From contig NC_016946.1 of NCBI RefSeq assembly GCF_000277125.1, forward strand, positions 3,162,001 to 3,226,000: a DNA stretch of 64,000 nt, given 5' to 3'. This document shows positions 26,529 through 34,776 of the stretch, one piece after another. Origin of the DNA: Mycobacterium intracellulare ATCC 13950. Its GTDB lineage: Bacteria > Actinomycetota > Actinomycetes > Mycobacteriales > Mycobacteriaceae. The notes below the pieces were generated by a model. That model was not told the DNA's origin, did not search any database, and saw only the letters and a list, made by a program, of their open reading frames with translations. The position numbers and the translations under genes were made by a program. Position 1 is the stretch's first letter; each line of letters starts with the position of its first letter.

Positions 26529-28204
26529 GCGGTAACGACCGCGCGAGCCGGGCGCCACTGGACCCGAGACTGTGGCGGGCATCGGCGGCGCTGCGCCGCT
26601 ATCTGGTCGCCGCGGTGGGTTGCGGGGTTTTGATCTCCGGCTGCGCGATCGGCTCGGCGATCGTGTTGGCGCGCATCGTCGCACGCGTCGTCGCCGATCC
26701 CCCCGCGCGCGGCCTGCACGCCTGGTGGGGTCCGCTGTCACTCCTGTTGGCGCTGTGGGTGATTCGCGCGATAGCGCATTGGTTTCAGGGCCGGTTGGGG
26801 CAGCGGGGGGCCAGCGCCGTCATCGCGGACCTGTCCGGCCGGGTGCTCGATGCGGTGACCGCCAGGCAGCCCGGCGAGCTCGCGGCGCAACGCGACGCCG
26901 CCGCGGTGGTGGTCACCCGCGGACTCGACGGCCTGCGGCCCTACCTCACCGGATACCTGCCGACGTTGCTGCTCGCCGCGATCCTGACGCCGGCCACCGT
27001 CGCCGTGATCGCGGCCTACGACCTGAAATCGACGGCGATCGTGGCGATCACGCTGCCGCTGATACCGGTCTTCATGGTGCTGATCGGGCTGGCGACCCGG
27101 GACCGCTCGGCGGCCGCCCTGGCCGCGATGACCACCCTGCAGGCGCGGCTGCTGGACCTGATCGCCGGGATCCCCACCCTGCGGGCGTTGGGACGCGGCG
27201 CGGGCCCCGAACAGCGCATCGCCGAACTCGCTGCCGCGCACCGGCGTTCGGCCATGGCGACGCTGCGGATCGCCTTCCTGTCGGCTCTGGTGCTGGAATT
27301 GCTGGCCACCCTGGGGGTGGCGCTGATCGCCGTCGGAATCGGGCTCCGCCTGGTGTTCGGCGAGATGACCCTCACCACGGGTTTGACGGTGCTGTTGCTG
27401 GCGCCGGACGTGTACTGGCCGCTGCGCCGCATCGGCGTGGAGTTCCATGCCGCTCAAGACGGAAGGGCCGCGGCCGATGCGGCGTTCGCCCTCATCGGCG
27501 AGCACGCCCCGGCCAAGGGCCGCACCCGGGCGGTGACCGCGCGCGGCGCGCCGATCCGCCTCGAACGTCTCACCGTCGCCGGCCGCGACGGTCGGGCACC
27601 GTGGGATCTGGACGCGGTGATCGAGCCCGGCGCCGTGACCGTGCTGACCGGGCGCAACGGTGCCGGGAAAAGCACCACGCTGCAGGCGATCGCCGGCATC
27701 ACCGAGGCCTCGTCGGGCCGGGTCACCGTCGCCGGGGTCGATGTCGCGGATCTCGAGCCGGCCCGGTGGTGGGCTCAGCTGTCCTGGCTGCCCCAACGCC
27801 CGGTGCTCGTTCCCGGCACCGTCGATGACAACCTGGCGCTGCTCGGAGAGCTCGAGGACCGCGAAACCGCCTGTGCGGTATCCGGATTCGACGCCGTGTT
27901 GGCCGAACTTCCCGAAGGGGGCGACACCGTGCTGGGGCGCGGCGGCGTCGGGCTTTCTTTGGGACAGCGGCAACGGCTGGGTCTCGCGCGGGCCCTCGGA
28001 TCGACGGCCGACGTGCTGTTGCTCGACGAGCCGACCGCGCACCTGGACGCGCGCACCGAGGAACGGGTCTTGCGGGCCATCGCGGCGCGGGCGCGCGCCG
28101 GTGCGACCGTGATCGTGGTCGGGCACCGCGAGCCGGTGCTGGCCATCGGCGATCGGGTCGTCGAGGTGATCGCCGACCGTGGGGTGCACTATGCCCCGGT
28201 CTGA
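26525..28204 (+). CDS. cydD: ABC transporter CydD, needed for bd oxidase assembly
   Basis: One half of the heterodimeric CydDC exporter that moves thiols (cysteine, glutathione in E. coli) and is needed for cytochrome bd assembly. Six-helix ABC membrane domain followed by an ATPase with Walker A TGRNGAGKSTT, signature LSLGQRQR and Walker B VLLLDEPTAHLD. Family homology begins at PLDPRLWRAS. The nearest in-frame ATG (26447) would overlap cydB by 82 nt, so a CTG at 26525, overlapping the cydB stop as CTGA, is a plausible coupled start and gives 559 aa. Start is uncertain. Confidence 0.92.
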   Translation: MSGNDRASRAPLDPRLWRASAALRRYLVAAVGCGVLISGCAIGSAIVLARIVARVVADPPARGLHAWWGPLSLLLALWVIRAIAHWFQGRLGQRGASAVIADLSGRVLDAVTARQPGELAAQRDAAAVVVTRGLDGLRPYLTGYLPTLLLAAILTPATVAVIAAYDLKSTAIVAITLPLIPVFMVLIGLATRDRSAAALAAMTTLQARLLDLIAGIPTLRALGRGAGPEQRIAELAAAHRRSAMATLRIAFLSALVLELLATLGVALIAVGIGLRLVFGEMTLTTGLTVLLLAPDVYWPLRRIGVEFHAAQDGRAAADAAFALIGEHAPAKGRTRAVTARGAPIRLERLTVAGRDGRAPWDLDAVIEPGAVTVLTGRNGAGKSTTLQAIAGITEASSGRVTVAGVDVADLEPARWWAQLSWLPQRPVLVPGTVDDNLALLGELEDRETACAVSGFDAVLAELPEGGDTVLGRGGVGLSLGQRQRLGLARALGSTADVLLLDEPTAHLDARTEERVLRAIAARARAGATVIVVGHREPVLAIGDRVVEVIADRGVHYAPV

Positions 28205-29864
28205 TTCGGCGGCGACTCGCCCTGAACCCCTACTTGCCGCCGCGGTGCTGCTGCGGCCCCGGTTGCCGCGCGTGCTGGCCGCGATCACGCTCGGGGTGCT
28301 CTCGCTGGGCAGCGCGCTGGCGCTGGCCGGTGTTGCGGCGTGGCTGATCACCCGCGCCTGGCAGATGCCGCCCGTGCTCGACCTCTCGGTCGCCGCGGTC
28401 GCGGTGCGCCTGTTCGCGATCTCGCGGGCCGTGCTGCATTACTGCGAGCGCCTGGTCACCCACGACACGGCCCTGCGCGCCGCCGGCACCGCCCGGGTGC
28501 AGGTCTATCAGCGGCTGGCGCGTGGGCCCGCGGCGGCCGCCGTCCGGCTGCACAGCGGTGAGCTGGTGTCCCGGGTGGGGGCCGACGTCGACGAGCTGGC
28601 CAACGTCTTGGTGCGCGCCCTGGTTCCGATCGGCGTCGCGGCGGTGCTGGCGCTCGCGGCCACCGCGGTCGTCGCCGCCATTTCGCCGGCGGCGGCCGTC
28701 GTGCTCGCCATCTGCCTGCTCATCGCCGGTTTCGTCGCCCCTCGCCTCGCCGGGCGGGCCGCCGCGACCCAGGAGGAGATCGCGCGGCAGCAGCATTCCG
28801 AGCGCGACACCTCGGCGCTCGTCGCGCTCGAACACGCGCCCGAGCTTCGCGTCGCCGGCCTGCTCCCCGGCGTCATCGCCGAATCGCAACGCCGGCACCG
28901 CGCCTGGGGTGACGCCCTGGACACCGCGGCCAAACCGGCCGCCATTGCCGAGGCGATGCCCACGGCGGCCGTCGGGGCCAGCGTGCTGGGTGCGGTGGTG
29001 GCCGGGATCGGGTTGGCATCCGCGGTCGCGCCCACCACGCTCGCCGTGCTGATGTTGCTGCCGCTGTCCGCGTTCGAGGCGATGACGCCGCTGCCGGCGG
29101 CGGCCGTGCAGCTGACCCGGTCGCGGATCGCCGCGCGGCGGTTGCTCGAGTTGGCGGCCGAGGGCCCGCGCGAGACCGTCGACGCCACGCAGACGACACC
29201 GAGGCCGGTCGGCACCTGCCGGTTGTCCGCGGACGTGCGTTCGGGTCACAGCGCGGCAGGCTCGATCCGCGTCGCGCTGGACCTGCCCCCGGGCGCGCGG
29301 TTGGCGGTGACCGGCGCCAGCGGCTCGGGGAAGACGACGCTGCTGATGACGCTCGCCGGGTTGCTGCCGCCGCGCGAAGGGCAGGTGCTGCTCGACGGCG
29401 TCGCCGTGACTCGGTTCGACGAAGCCGATTTGCGCTGCGCCATCGGCTTTTTCGCGGAGGACGCGCACATTTTCGCCACCACGATCCGGGACAACCTGCT
29501 GGTCGCCCGCGGCGACTGCCGCGACGACGAACTCACCGCGGCCCTGGGCGCCGTCGGGCTGGGCGGGTGGCTCGCCGGCTTGCCCGAGGGCTTGGCCACG
29601 GTGTTGATCGGTGGCGCGCAATCCCTTTCGGCGGGCCAGCGCCGGCGGCTGTTGCTGGCCAGGGCGGTCCTATCGCCCGCGCGGATCGTGCTGCTCGACG
29701 AACCCACCGAACACCTCGACGTCACCGACGCCGACCAGGTCCTGCGCGACCTGTTGGCCCAGGATTCCCGGCTGCTGTCCCGCGAGCGCACCGTGGTGGT
29801 GGCCACTCACCACCTGCCCAAGGGAATTGGCTGCGACGAGCTGCGCGTCGATCACAGAGCCTGA
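28191..29864 (+). CDS. cydC: ABC transporter CydC, partner of CydD
   Basis: Second half of the CydDC exporter, 557 aa from ATG 28191, overlapping the cydD end by 14 nt. N-terminal membrane domain (LPRVLAAITLGVLSLGSALALAGVAAWLI, a CydC-like start), ATPase with Walker A TGASGSGKTT, signature LSAGQRRR and Walker B IVLLDEPTEHLD. The D-loop/H-loop HHLPKG is present. Last gene of the operon. Confidence 0.94.
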   Translation: MPRSDSAATRPEPLLAAAVLLRPRLPRVLAAITLGVLSLGSALALAGVAAWLITRAWQMPPVLDLSVAAVAVRLFAISRAVLHYCERLVTHDTALRAAGTARVQVYQRLARGPAAAAVRLHSGELVSRVGADVDELANVLVRALVPIGVAAVLALAATAVVAAISPAAAVVLAICLLIAGFVAPRLAGRAAATQEEIARQQHSERDTSALVALEHAPELRVAGLLPGVIAESQRRHRAWGDALDTAAKPAAIAEAMPTAAVGASVLGAVVAGIGLASAVAPTTLAVLMLLPLSAFEAMTPLPAAAVQLTRSRIAARRLLELAAEGPRETVDATQTTPRPVGTCRLSADVRSGHSAAGSIRVALDLPPGARLAVTGASGSGKTTLLMTLAGLLPPREGQVLLDGVAVTRFDEADLRCAIGFFAEDAHIFATTIRDNLLVARGDCRDDELTAALGAVGLGGWLAGLPEGLATVLIGGAQSLSAGQRRRLLLARAVLSPARIVLLDEPTEHLDVTDADQVLRDLLAQDSRLLSRERTVVVATHHLPKGIGCDELRVDHRA

Positions 29865-29882
29865 ACTACCGCGTGTCCGACG

Positions 29883-29910
29883 GGCAGCGGTCAGCTGGCC
29901 GGGCGCTGCC
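29883..29910. terminator. Hairpin between convergent cydC and a small membrane gene
   Basis: GGCAGCG (29883-29889) pairs with CGCTGCC (29904-29910) around a 14-nt loop, placed right after cydC and just inside the gap to the oppositely transcribed gene. No U-tract, as usual in mycobacteria; a bidirectional terminator is possible but unproven. Confidence 0.3.
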
Positions 29911-29930
29911 GATGGGCGTCCGGGTGCTCG

Positions 29931-30209
29931 TCATACCAGCGGTTCTCGAGCTTGCGGACCCGCCCGCGTTCGACCTTGAGCCACACCAAACCCGACCGTG
30001 ATCGCCGCGATCGCGATCGCGATCGCGCCGCCGATCAGGCTGCGGGTCTCGTGGCCGGTGCCGAGGGCGACGAGGCACCGAAAGACGGCGATCACGCCCA
30101 CCAGCATGAACAGGTAGCCCGGCCAGCTCATCACGTCGATCAGCGACTCACCCGCATGCGGCCTGGTCGTCCTCGCATGGTCGATGGGGTCGCGAAACGT
30201 GTCACCCAT
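29931..30209 (-). CDS. Small two-helix membrane protein
   Basis: 92 aa from the ATG at 30209, which has GGGGAAAGG about 9 nt upstream. A polar N-terminus (MGDTFRDPIDHARTTRPHAGES) is followed by two hydrophobic helices, WPGYLFMLVGVIAVFRCLVALG and SLIGGAIAIAIAAITVGFGVA, and a basic tail. No family recognised. Plausible because of the ribosome site and membrane pattern; convergent with cydC. Confidence 0.6.
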   Translation of the reverse strand: MGDTFRDPIDHARTTRPHAGESLIDVMSWPGYLFMLVGVIAVFRCLVALGTGHETRSLIGGAIAIAIAAITVGFGVAQGRTRAGPQAREPLV

Positions 30210-30353
30210 GACAAAGTGCCTTTCCCCGTGTGTCCACCGCGGTATCCGGGGGGTGCCTACCTCTTCAACGGTAGCGACGAAGGGTGAGAATGTGCTGTCG
30301 GGTAACTGGACGGCCGCTGCCAATCAGGCTGTCCCCCATGGCCGGCGGCACGC

Positions 30354-31751
30354 TCAGAGGTGTCGGCGGCGCGGCATGAACTCCAGCGACAGCAGCACGA
30401 ACAGTAGCGGGACGATCTGTGTCATGGAGATCAGCGCGTAGCGCCGCGCGTCGAGCGCGTGCCACTTGCGCACGTATCGGTATAACGACTCGAGCGCGAT
30501 CAGCGGGTCGAGGATGTGGATCAGCCGGTAGAACACGCGCTGGGTCCAGCCGCGGTTCTTGTCGTCGAATATCTCGGGGAAAGCGGCGAAGGCGAGCGAA
30601 ACCCGCTGTGCCCCATTGTCTTTGCCGGCCATGATCATGTCGACGCTGAGTCGCTCGTCGAGCCCGTTGGGGGCGCCGCGGCGTCGCCACGGGACGTCGA
30701 GGGTGATGTCGCTGCCGCCGCCGGCCGTGGCGTATCGGTGAAAGGCCTGCACCTTGCCGGTGGCGTCCCTGGCGATGATCAGCTGTATCCCCGGGAAACG
30801 GCCTTCCAGGACGCCGTCGAGATTCATGTGGAATCCGCGGTCGGCGCGCGCCCCCTTGGACGATTCCCGCACCACCTCGGTCAGCTCGGCCAGCAACGTG
30901 TGGTCGAGCTCCTGCTCGGCGACGATTTCGGTTGTGACACCGCAGTTATGGGTGCGCTTAACCGCCTGACGCAGGTTGCGGAACCTGCGGCCCACCATGT
31001 CGAAGCCCGGCACGTCGACAACGACGTCGCGCCCAATCGGTATGGCCCGCAACGTTTGTCCCAGGGTGGCCGGGTCGGTCCACAGTTCACGCCGCCGCTC
31101 GCCGCACCCCACGACCGCGATGCGCCATCCGTGGGCATGACAGGTGGCGGCGAAATCGGCCACCAGTTCGCCGAAACGCTTCTCGTCGCCGATGGGATCG
31201 CCGCTCACCACGGCGATTCCCATCCGCGTCCGGTAGGCCAGCGCCGCGGAGCCGTCGGCGGTGAAGTGGTAGCTCTTGCCGGTCTGCATGGTGAACGGCG
31301 CCAACGCGTCATCGCGGGTCACCTTGATCAATTCCCACACGCGCGGCAGGTCGGCGGGCCGCGGGTGTGAGGTCATCGGCCACATCAACACCAGGCCCGA
31401 GCTGGCGATCACGACGTCACCGAGCAGATCGAAGGACAGCACGTGCATGCCCAGCCCCGCCAGCACGAAAAACGCGGCCGCAATGGCGTGCATCGTCGTC
31501 ACCGGGCGGCCCAGGAAGACGCCGCGCGCGATCCACGCCACCGCGACCAGGACCGTCAACGACCACGCCAACCGGTCGGCGAAATGCCAGTTGGGTTGGC
31601 TGTGGTGGCGGGCGAGTATCTCGATGAGCCAGCACGCCGCGCACAGCAGCGCCAGGGCGCCGATCAGCCGGGCCGCCCGCGAATCGGCCGAAACGACAAC
31701 ACGTTCGCGCACGCGAGGTCGTGCTGTGACGTCCACCACCGGCCCGTTCAC
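30354..31751 (-). CDS. DUF2156 membrane protein (Rv1619 homologue), MprF/LysX-C-like
   Basis: About 465 aa. The N-terminal part has four or five helices (LIGALALLCAACWLIEIL, LTVLVAVAWIARGVFLG, ...), and the rest is a GNAT-like DUF2156 domain (SYHFTADGSAALAYRTRMGIAVVSGDPIG, VVVDVPGFDMVGRRFRNLRQAVKRT), the fold of aminoacyl-phosphatidylglycerol synthase catalytic domains. It may modify a lipid with an amino acid; no substrate evidence. GTG 31751 is chosen for its GGGAGG ribosome site; TTG 31775 is the longer choice. Confidence 0.85.
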   Translation of the reverse strand: MNGPVVDVTARPRVRERVVVSADSRAARLIGALALLCAACWLIEILARHHSQPNWHFADRLAWSLTVLVAVAWIARGVFLGRPVTTMHAIAAAFFVLAGLGMHVLSFDLLGDVVIASSGLVLMWPMTSHPRPADLPRVWELIKVTRDDALAPFTMQTGKSYHFTADGSAALAYRTRMGIAVVSGDPIGDEKRFGELVADFAATCHAHGWRIAVVGCGERRRELWTDPATLGQTLRAIPIGRDVVVDVPGFDMVGRRFRNLRQAVKRTHNCGVTTEIVAEQELDHTLLAELTEVVRESSKGARADRGFHMNLDGVLEGRFPGIQLIIARDATGKVQAFHRYATAGGGSDITLDVPWRRRGAPNGLDERLSVDMIMAGKDNGAQRVSLAFAAFPEIFDDKNRGWTQRVFYRLIHILDPLIALESLYRYVRKWHALDARRYALISMTQIVPLLFVLLSLEFMPRRRHL

Positions 31752-31894
31752 ACTCACCTCCCGATGCGCTGACAACAGCTGGGCGGCATGTCTGCCGCCT
31801 CTGCACCGAATACCCGGCTACGTCAAAGCTACGCCCGATCACGGCCCATTCGGGAGAGATTCGTGCGGATATCCTGCAGCTATTGGGTAACGGT

Positions 31895-32770
31895 TTATCG
31901 GGGAGAAGACGGAAAGTACTTCAGCACGCCCTCCTGCACCACCGTGGCGAGCGTCTGCCCGGACCGGTCGAAGAAGTGCCCGGTGCCCAGGCCACGCGAA
32001 TCCGCGGCCACGGGCGACGACGTCGAGTACAACACCCAGTCGTTGAAGTTGACCTGCCGGTGAAACCAGATGGAATGGTTGGCAGACGCGGCGAAGATGC
32101 GGTCGAAGCCCCAGGAGAGGCCGTGCGTGGTGATGACCGAGTCCAGCACCGTGGTGTCCGAGGAGTACACCATTGTCGCCGTGTGCAATACCGGGTCCTC
32201 GGGAACCTCGCCCAGTGCCTTGACCCAAACCCGGTTGTGGGGCAGCCGGTCCCCCTTCGTCCGCATCACCCACGCCGGGTCATTGGTGTAGCGCCACTCG
32301 ATGGGCTGCAGGGCGTTGACGAAGTGCGGGACCGTCTCCTCGTACCCGCGCAACAGCTCGCCGATCGTGGGTTGCGTGTGCGGTTCGGCGACCTGCGGCG
32401 GCTCGATGCCGTGCTCGAGGCCCCGGCCGCCGGCCATGTAGGAGACCATGGCCGAGCACAGCAACGTGCCGTCTTGCGTCGCGTCGACGCGCCGGTTGGC
32501 GAACCGCCGCTCGTCGCGCAGCCGGGTCACGCGGTATTCGATGTCCTTGCCGGTGTCGCCACCGTTGATGAAGTGCACCGAGAGCGCGCTCGGCGGCAGG
32601 TCGCCGCGAACCAGGCTCCGGCTGGCCGCGACGAACGCTTGCGACATGAGCTGACCACCGAACGTCCGCATCGGGTTCTTGCTGGGATGCGAGCCGATGA
32701 ACAGGTCATCATCGAGACGATCGAGGTCGAGTGTCGCCAGCAGTTCCTGGAAATCAGAATCGGTGCTGAT
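31895..32770 (-). CDS. tesB: Acyl-CoA thioesterase II, possible ATC start
   Basis: Double hot-dog thioesterase that cuts acyl-CoA to free acid and CoA, 291 aa (Rv1618/TesB1 type). Family stretches FIGSHPSKNPMRTFGGQLMSQAF, VHFINGGDT, and ITTHGLSWGFDRIFAASANHSIWFHR are visible; the C-terminal LGTGHFFDRSGQTLATVVQEG is diagnostic. Homology starts about 33 codons before the first ATG (32671). In that frame the only start with a ribosome site is an ATC at 32768-32770, 5 nt after GAAGGAGAGG. I use it; ATC initiation is very rare and unproven. Follows pykA by 26 nt. Confidence 0.9.
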   Translation of the reverse strand: MSTDSDFQELLATLDLDRLDDDLFIGSHPSKNPMRTFGGQLMSQAFVAASRSLVRGDLPPSALSVHFINGGDTGKDIEYRVTRLRDERRFANRRVDATQDGTLLCSAMVSYMAGGRGLEHGIEPPQVAEPHTQPTIGELLRGYEETVPHFVNALQPIEWRYTNDPAWVMRTKGDRLPHNRVWVKALGEVPEDPVLHTATMVYSSDTTVLDSVITTHGLSWGFDRIFAASANHSIWFHRQVNFNDWVLYSTSSPVAADSRGLGTGHFFDRSGQTLATVVQEGVLKYFPSSPR

Positions 32771-32796
32771 GGCGGCCTCTCCTTCGGGTCCGGGCG

Positions 32797-34215
32797 TTAG
32801 ACGTCGTCCTCCCCGATCCGGTGCACGTGGATCAGGTTGGTCGACCCTACTGTGCCAGGTGGCGCGCCGGCGACGATGACCACCAGGTCGCCGCGCTTGT
32901 AGCGACCGAGTTCGAGCAGCGACTTGTCGACCTGGCGGATCATGCCGTCCGTGGAGGTCATCATCGGGACGATGAACGTTTCGGTGCCCCAGGTCATGGC
33001 GAGCTGGCTGCGCACCTCGGGCCAGGCGGTGAAGGCCAGCAGCGGCAGCGGGGTGTGCAGGCGCGCGAGCCGCTTGACCGTGTCGCCGGATTGGGTGAAG
33101 GCGACCAGGGCTTTGGCGTCGAGCCGCTCGCCGATGTCGCGGGCCGCATAGGAGATCACGCCGCGTTTGGTGCGCGGCACGTGGGTCAGCGGCGGGGCGG
33201 CCGTGGAATTGTCCTCGACCGCGCAGATGATGCGCGACATGGTCCGCACGGCAGCCATCGGATACTTGCCCACCGACGTCTCCCCGGACAGCATCACCGC
33301 GTCGGCGCCGTCGAGGACGGCGTTGGCGACGTCGGAGGCCTCGGCGCGGGTCGGGCGTGAGTTCTCGATCATGGAATCGAGCATCTGGGTGGCCACGATG
33401 ACCGGTTTCGCGTTCTCCCGGGCCATCTGGATGGCCCGCTTCTGCACCAGCGGAACCTCTTCCAGTGGCAGCTCGACGCCGAGGTCGCCGCGGGCCACCA
33501 TGATGGCGTCGAAGGCCAGCACGATGGCTTCCAGATTGTCGACGGCTTCGGGCTTTTCCAGCTTGGCGATCACCGGAACCCGTCGCCCGACCCGGTCCAT
33601 CACCTCGTGCACCAGCTCGACGTCGGCCGGCGAGCGCACGAAGGACAGGGCGACCAGGTCGACGCCGAGGTCCAGGGCGAAGGTGAGGTCCTCGATGTCC
33701 TTCTCCGACAAGGCCGGTGCCGACACGTTCATGCCCGGCAACGAGATTCCCTTGTTGTTGCTGACCGGGCCGCCCTCGACGACCGTGCAGATGACGTCGT
33801 CGCCCTCGATGCCATCGACCACCAGGCAGACCTTGCCGTCGTCGACCAGAACCCGGTCACCGACGGCGGCGTCCTCGGCCAGTTTCTTGTAGGTGGTCGA
33901 CACCCGGTCGTGGCTGCCCTCGCAGTCGGCGACGGTGATCCGGACGGTCTCACCGTCGGCCCAGTAGGTTGGGCCGGTCGCGAAGCGTCCCAGCCTGATC
34001 TTGGGGCCCTGCAAATCGGCGAGCACGCCGACGGCACGGCCGGTGGCGTCGGAGGCCACCCGGACCCGTTCGTAGGCCGCTTTGTGATCGGCGTAATCAC
34101 CGTGGCTGAAGTTCAACCGGGCGACGTCCATTCCCGCCTCAACCAGCGCCAAGATCAACTCGTCCGAATTGGTCGCAGGCCCAAGGGTGCAGACGATCTT
34201 CCCGCGTCTACTCAC
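32797..34215 (-). CDS. pyk: Pyruvate kinase
   Basis: Last glycolytic step, phosphoenolpyruvate plus ADP to pyruvate plus ATP, 472 aa. Starts GTG with RRGKIVCTLGPATNS; active-site stretch VIAKLEKPEAVDNLEAIVLAFDAIMVARGDLGVELP with the catalytic Lys in AKLEKPE, and MLSGETSVGKYP. C-terminal allosteric domain present (RIICAVEDN ... GAPPGTVGSTNLIHVHRIG). Corresponds to pykA Rv1617. Confidence 0.97.
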   Translation of the reverse strand: MSRRGKIVCTLGPATNSDELILALVEAGMDVARLNFSHGDYADHKAAYERVRVASDATGRAVGVLADLQGPKIRLGRFATGPTYWADGETVRITVADCEGSHDRVSTTYKKLAEDAAVGDRVLVDDGKVCLVVDGIEGDDVICTVVEGGPVSNNKGISLPGMNVSAPALSEKDIEDLTFALDLGVDLVALSFVRSPADVELVHEVMDRVGRRVPVIAKLEKPEAVDNLEAIVLAFDAIMVARGDLGVELPLEEVPLVQKRAIQMARENAKPVIVATQMLDSMIENSRPTRAEASDVANAVLDGADAVMLSGETSVGKYPMAAVRTMSRIICAVEDNSTAAPPLTHVPRTKRGVISYAARDIGERLDAKALVAFTQSGDTVKRLARLHTPLPLLAFTAWPEVRSQLAMTWGTETFIVPMMTSTDGMIRQVDKSLLELGRYKRGDLVVIVAGAPPGTVGSTNLIHVHRIGEDDV

Positions 34216-34281
34216 GCCGACCCAGCATAGTCGCGTGTGACCCCCGGGGCGTGCACATAACGCCGCCGGGACAGTGTGCTT

Positions 34282-34725
34282 TTACCCACCAAGAACGGTC
34301 GGAATCAACGGGAAGGCGGGCAAGTTACGCGCAACCGTCCAAACGGCCGTCGCGACCACGACGGTCAGCAGCACCGGCCGTGACAGCGGCGATGCGCCGC
34401 GCGCGCGGCGAACCACCAGCCACGCGGCCAGCATCGGGATTGCGACCAGGACGAAAACGTTGTCGTGGAGCGCGGCCGCCAGGTCACCGTGCACCACGTC
34501 ATACGTCATCCGCAGCCCGCCGCAAAACGGGCAGTTCCAGCCGGTGAGCCACCTGAAGGGACACGGCGGATAGATCGACGCGGGATTGTGCGGGTCGGCC
34601 AGCGCGACGTAGCCGAGCGCGCCGCCCAGCGCGAGGCCGGTCGCGGCCCCGACGTAGCCGAGATGATGACGCAGACCGTGCGCATCGGCATGCGTGGGTG
34701 GCAGGGCGGGCCTCGCGTTGGTCAC
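34282..34725 (-). CDS. DUF2752 membrane protein
   Basis: 147 aa, GTG start. Three to four helices with the family core YPPCPFRWLTGWNCPFCGGLRMTYDVVHGDLAAALHDN: the CP..TG..CP.CG pattern is the DUF2752 hallmark. Function unknown. It lies between lgt and pykA on the same strand, as the corresponding small membrane gene does in M. tuberculosis; only one such gene is present here. Confidence 0.85.
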   Translation of the reverse strand: MTNARPALPPTHADAHGLRHHLGYVGAATGLALGGALGYVALADPHNPASIYPPCPFRWLTGWNCPFCGGLRMTYDVVHGDLAAALHDNVFVLVAIPMLAAWLVVRRARGASPLSRPVLLTVVVATAVWTVARNLPAFPLIPTVLGG

Positions 34726-34776
34726 AGTGCTTCCAGCATGCCAGATGCACCGCGCCCCGACGTCATGAGCGGGTGG

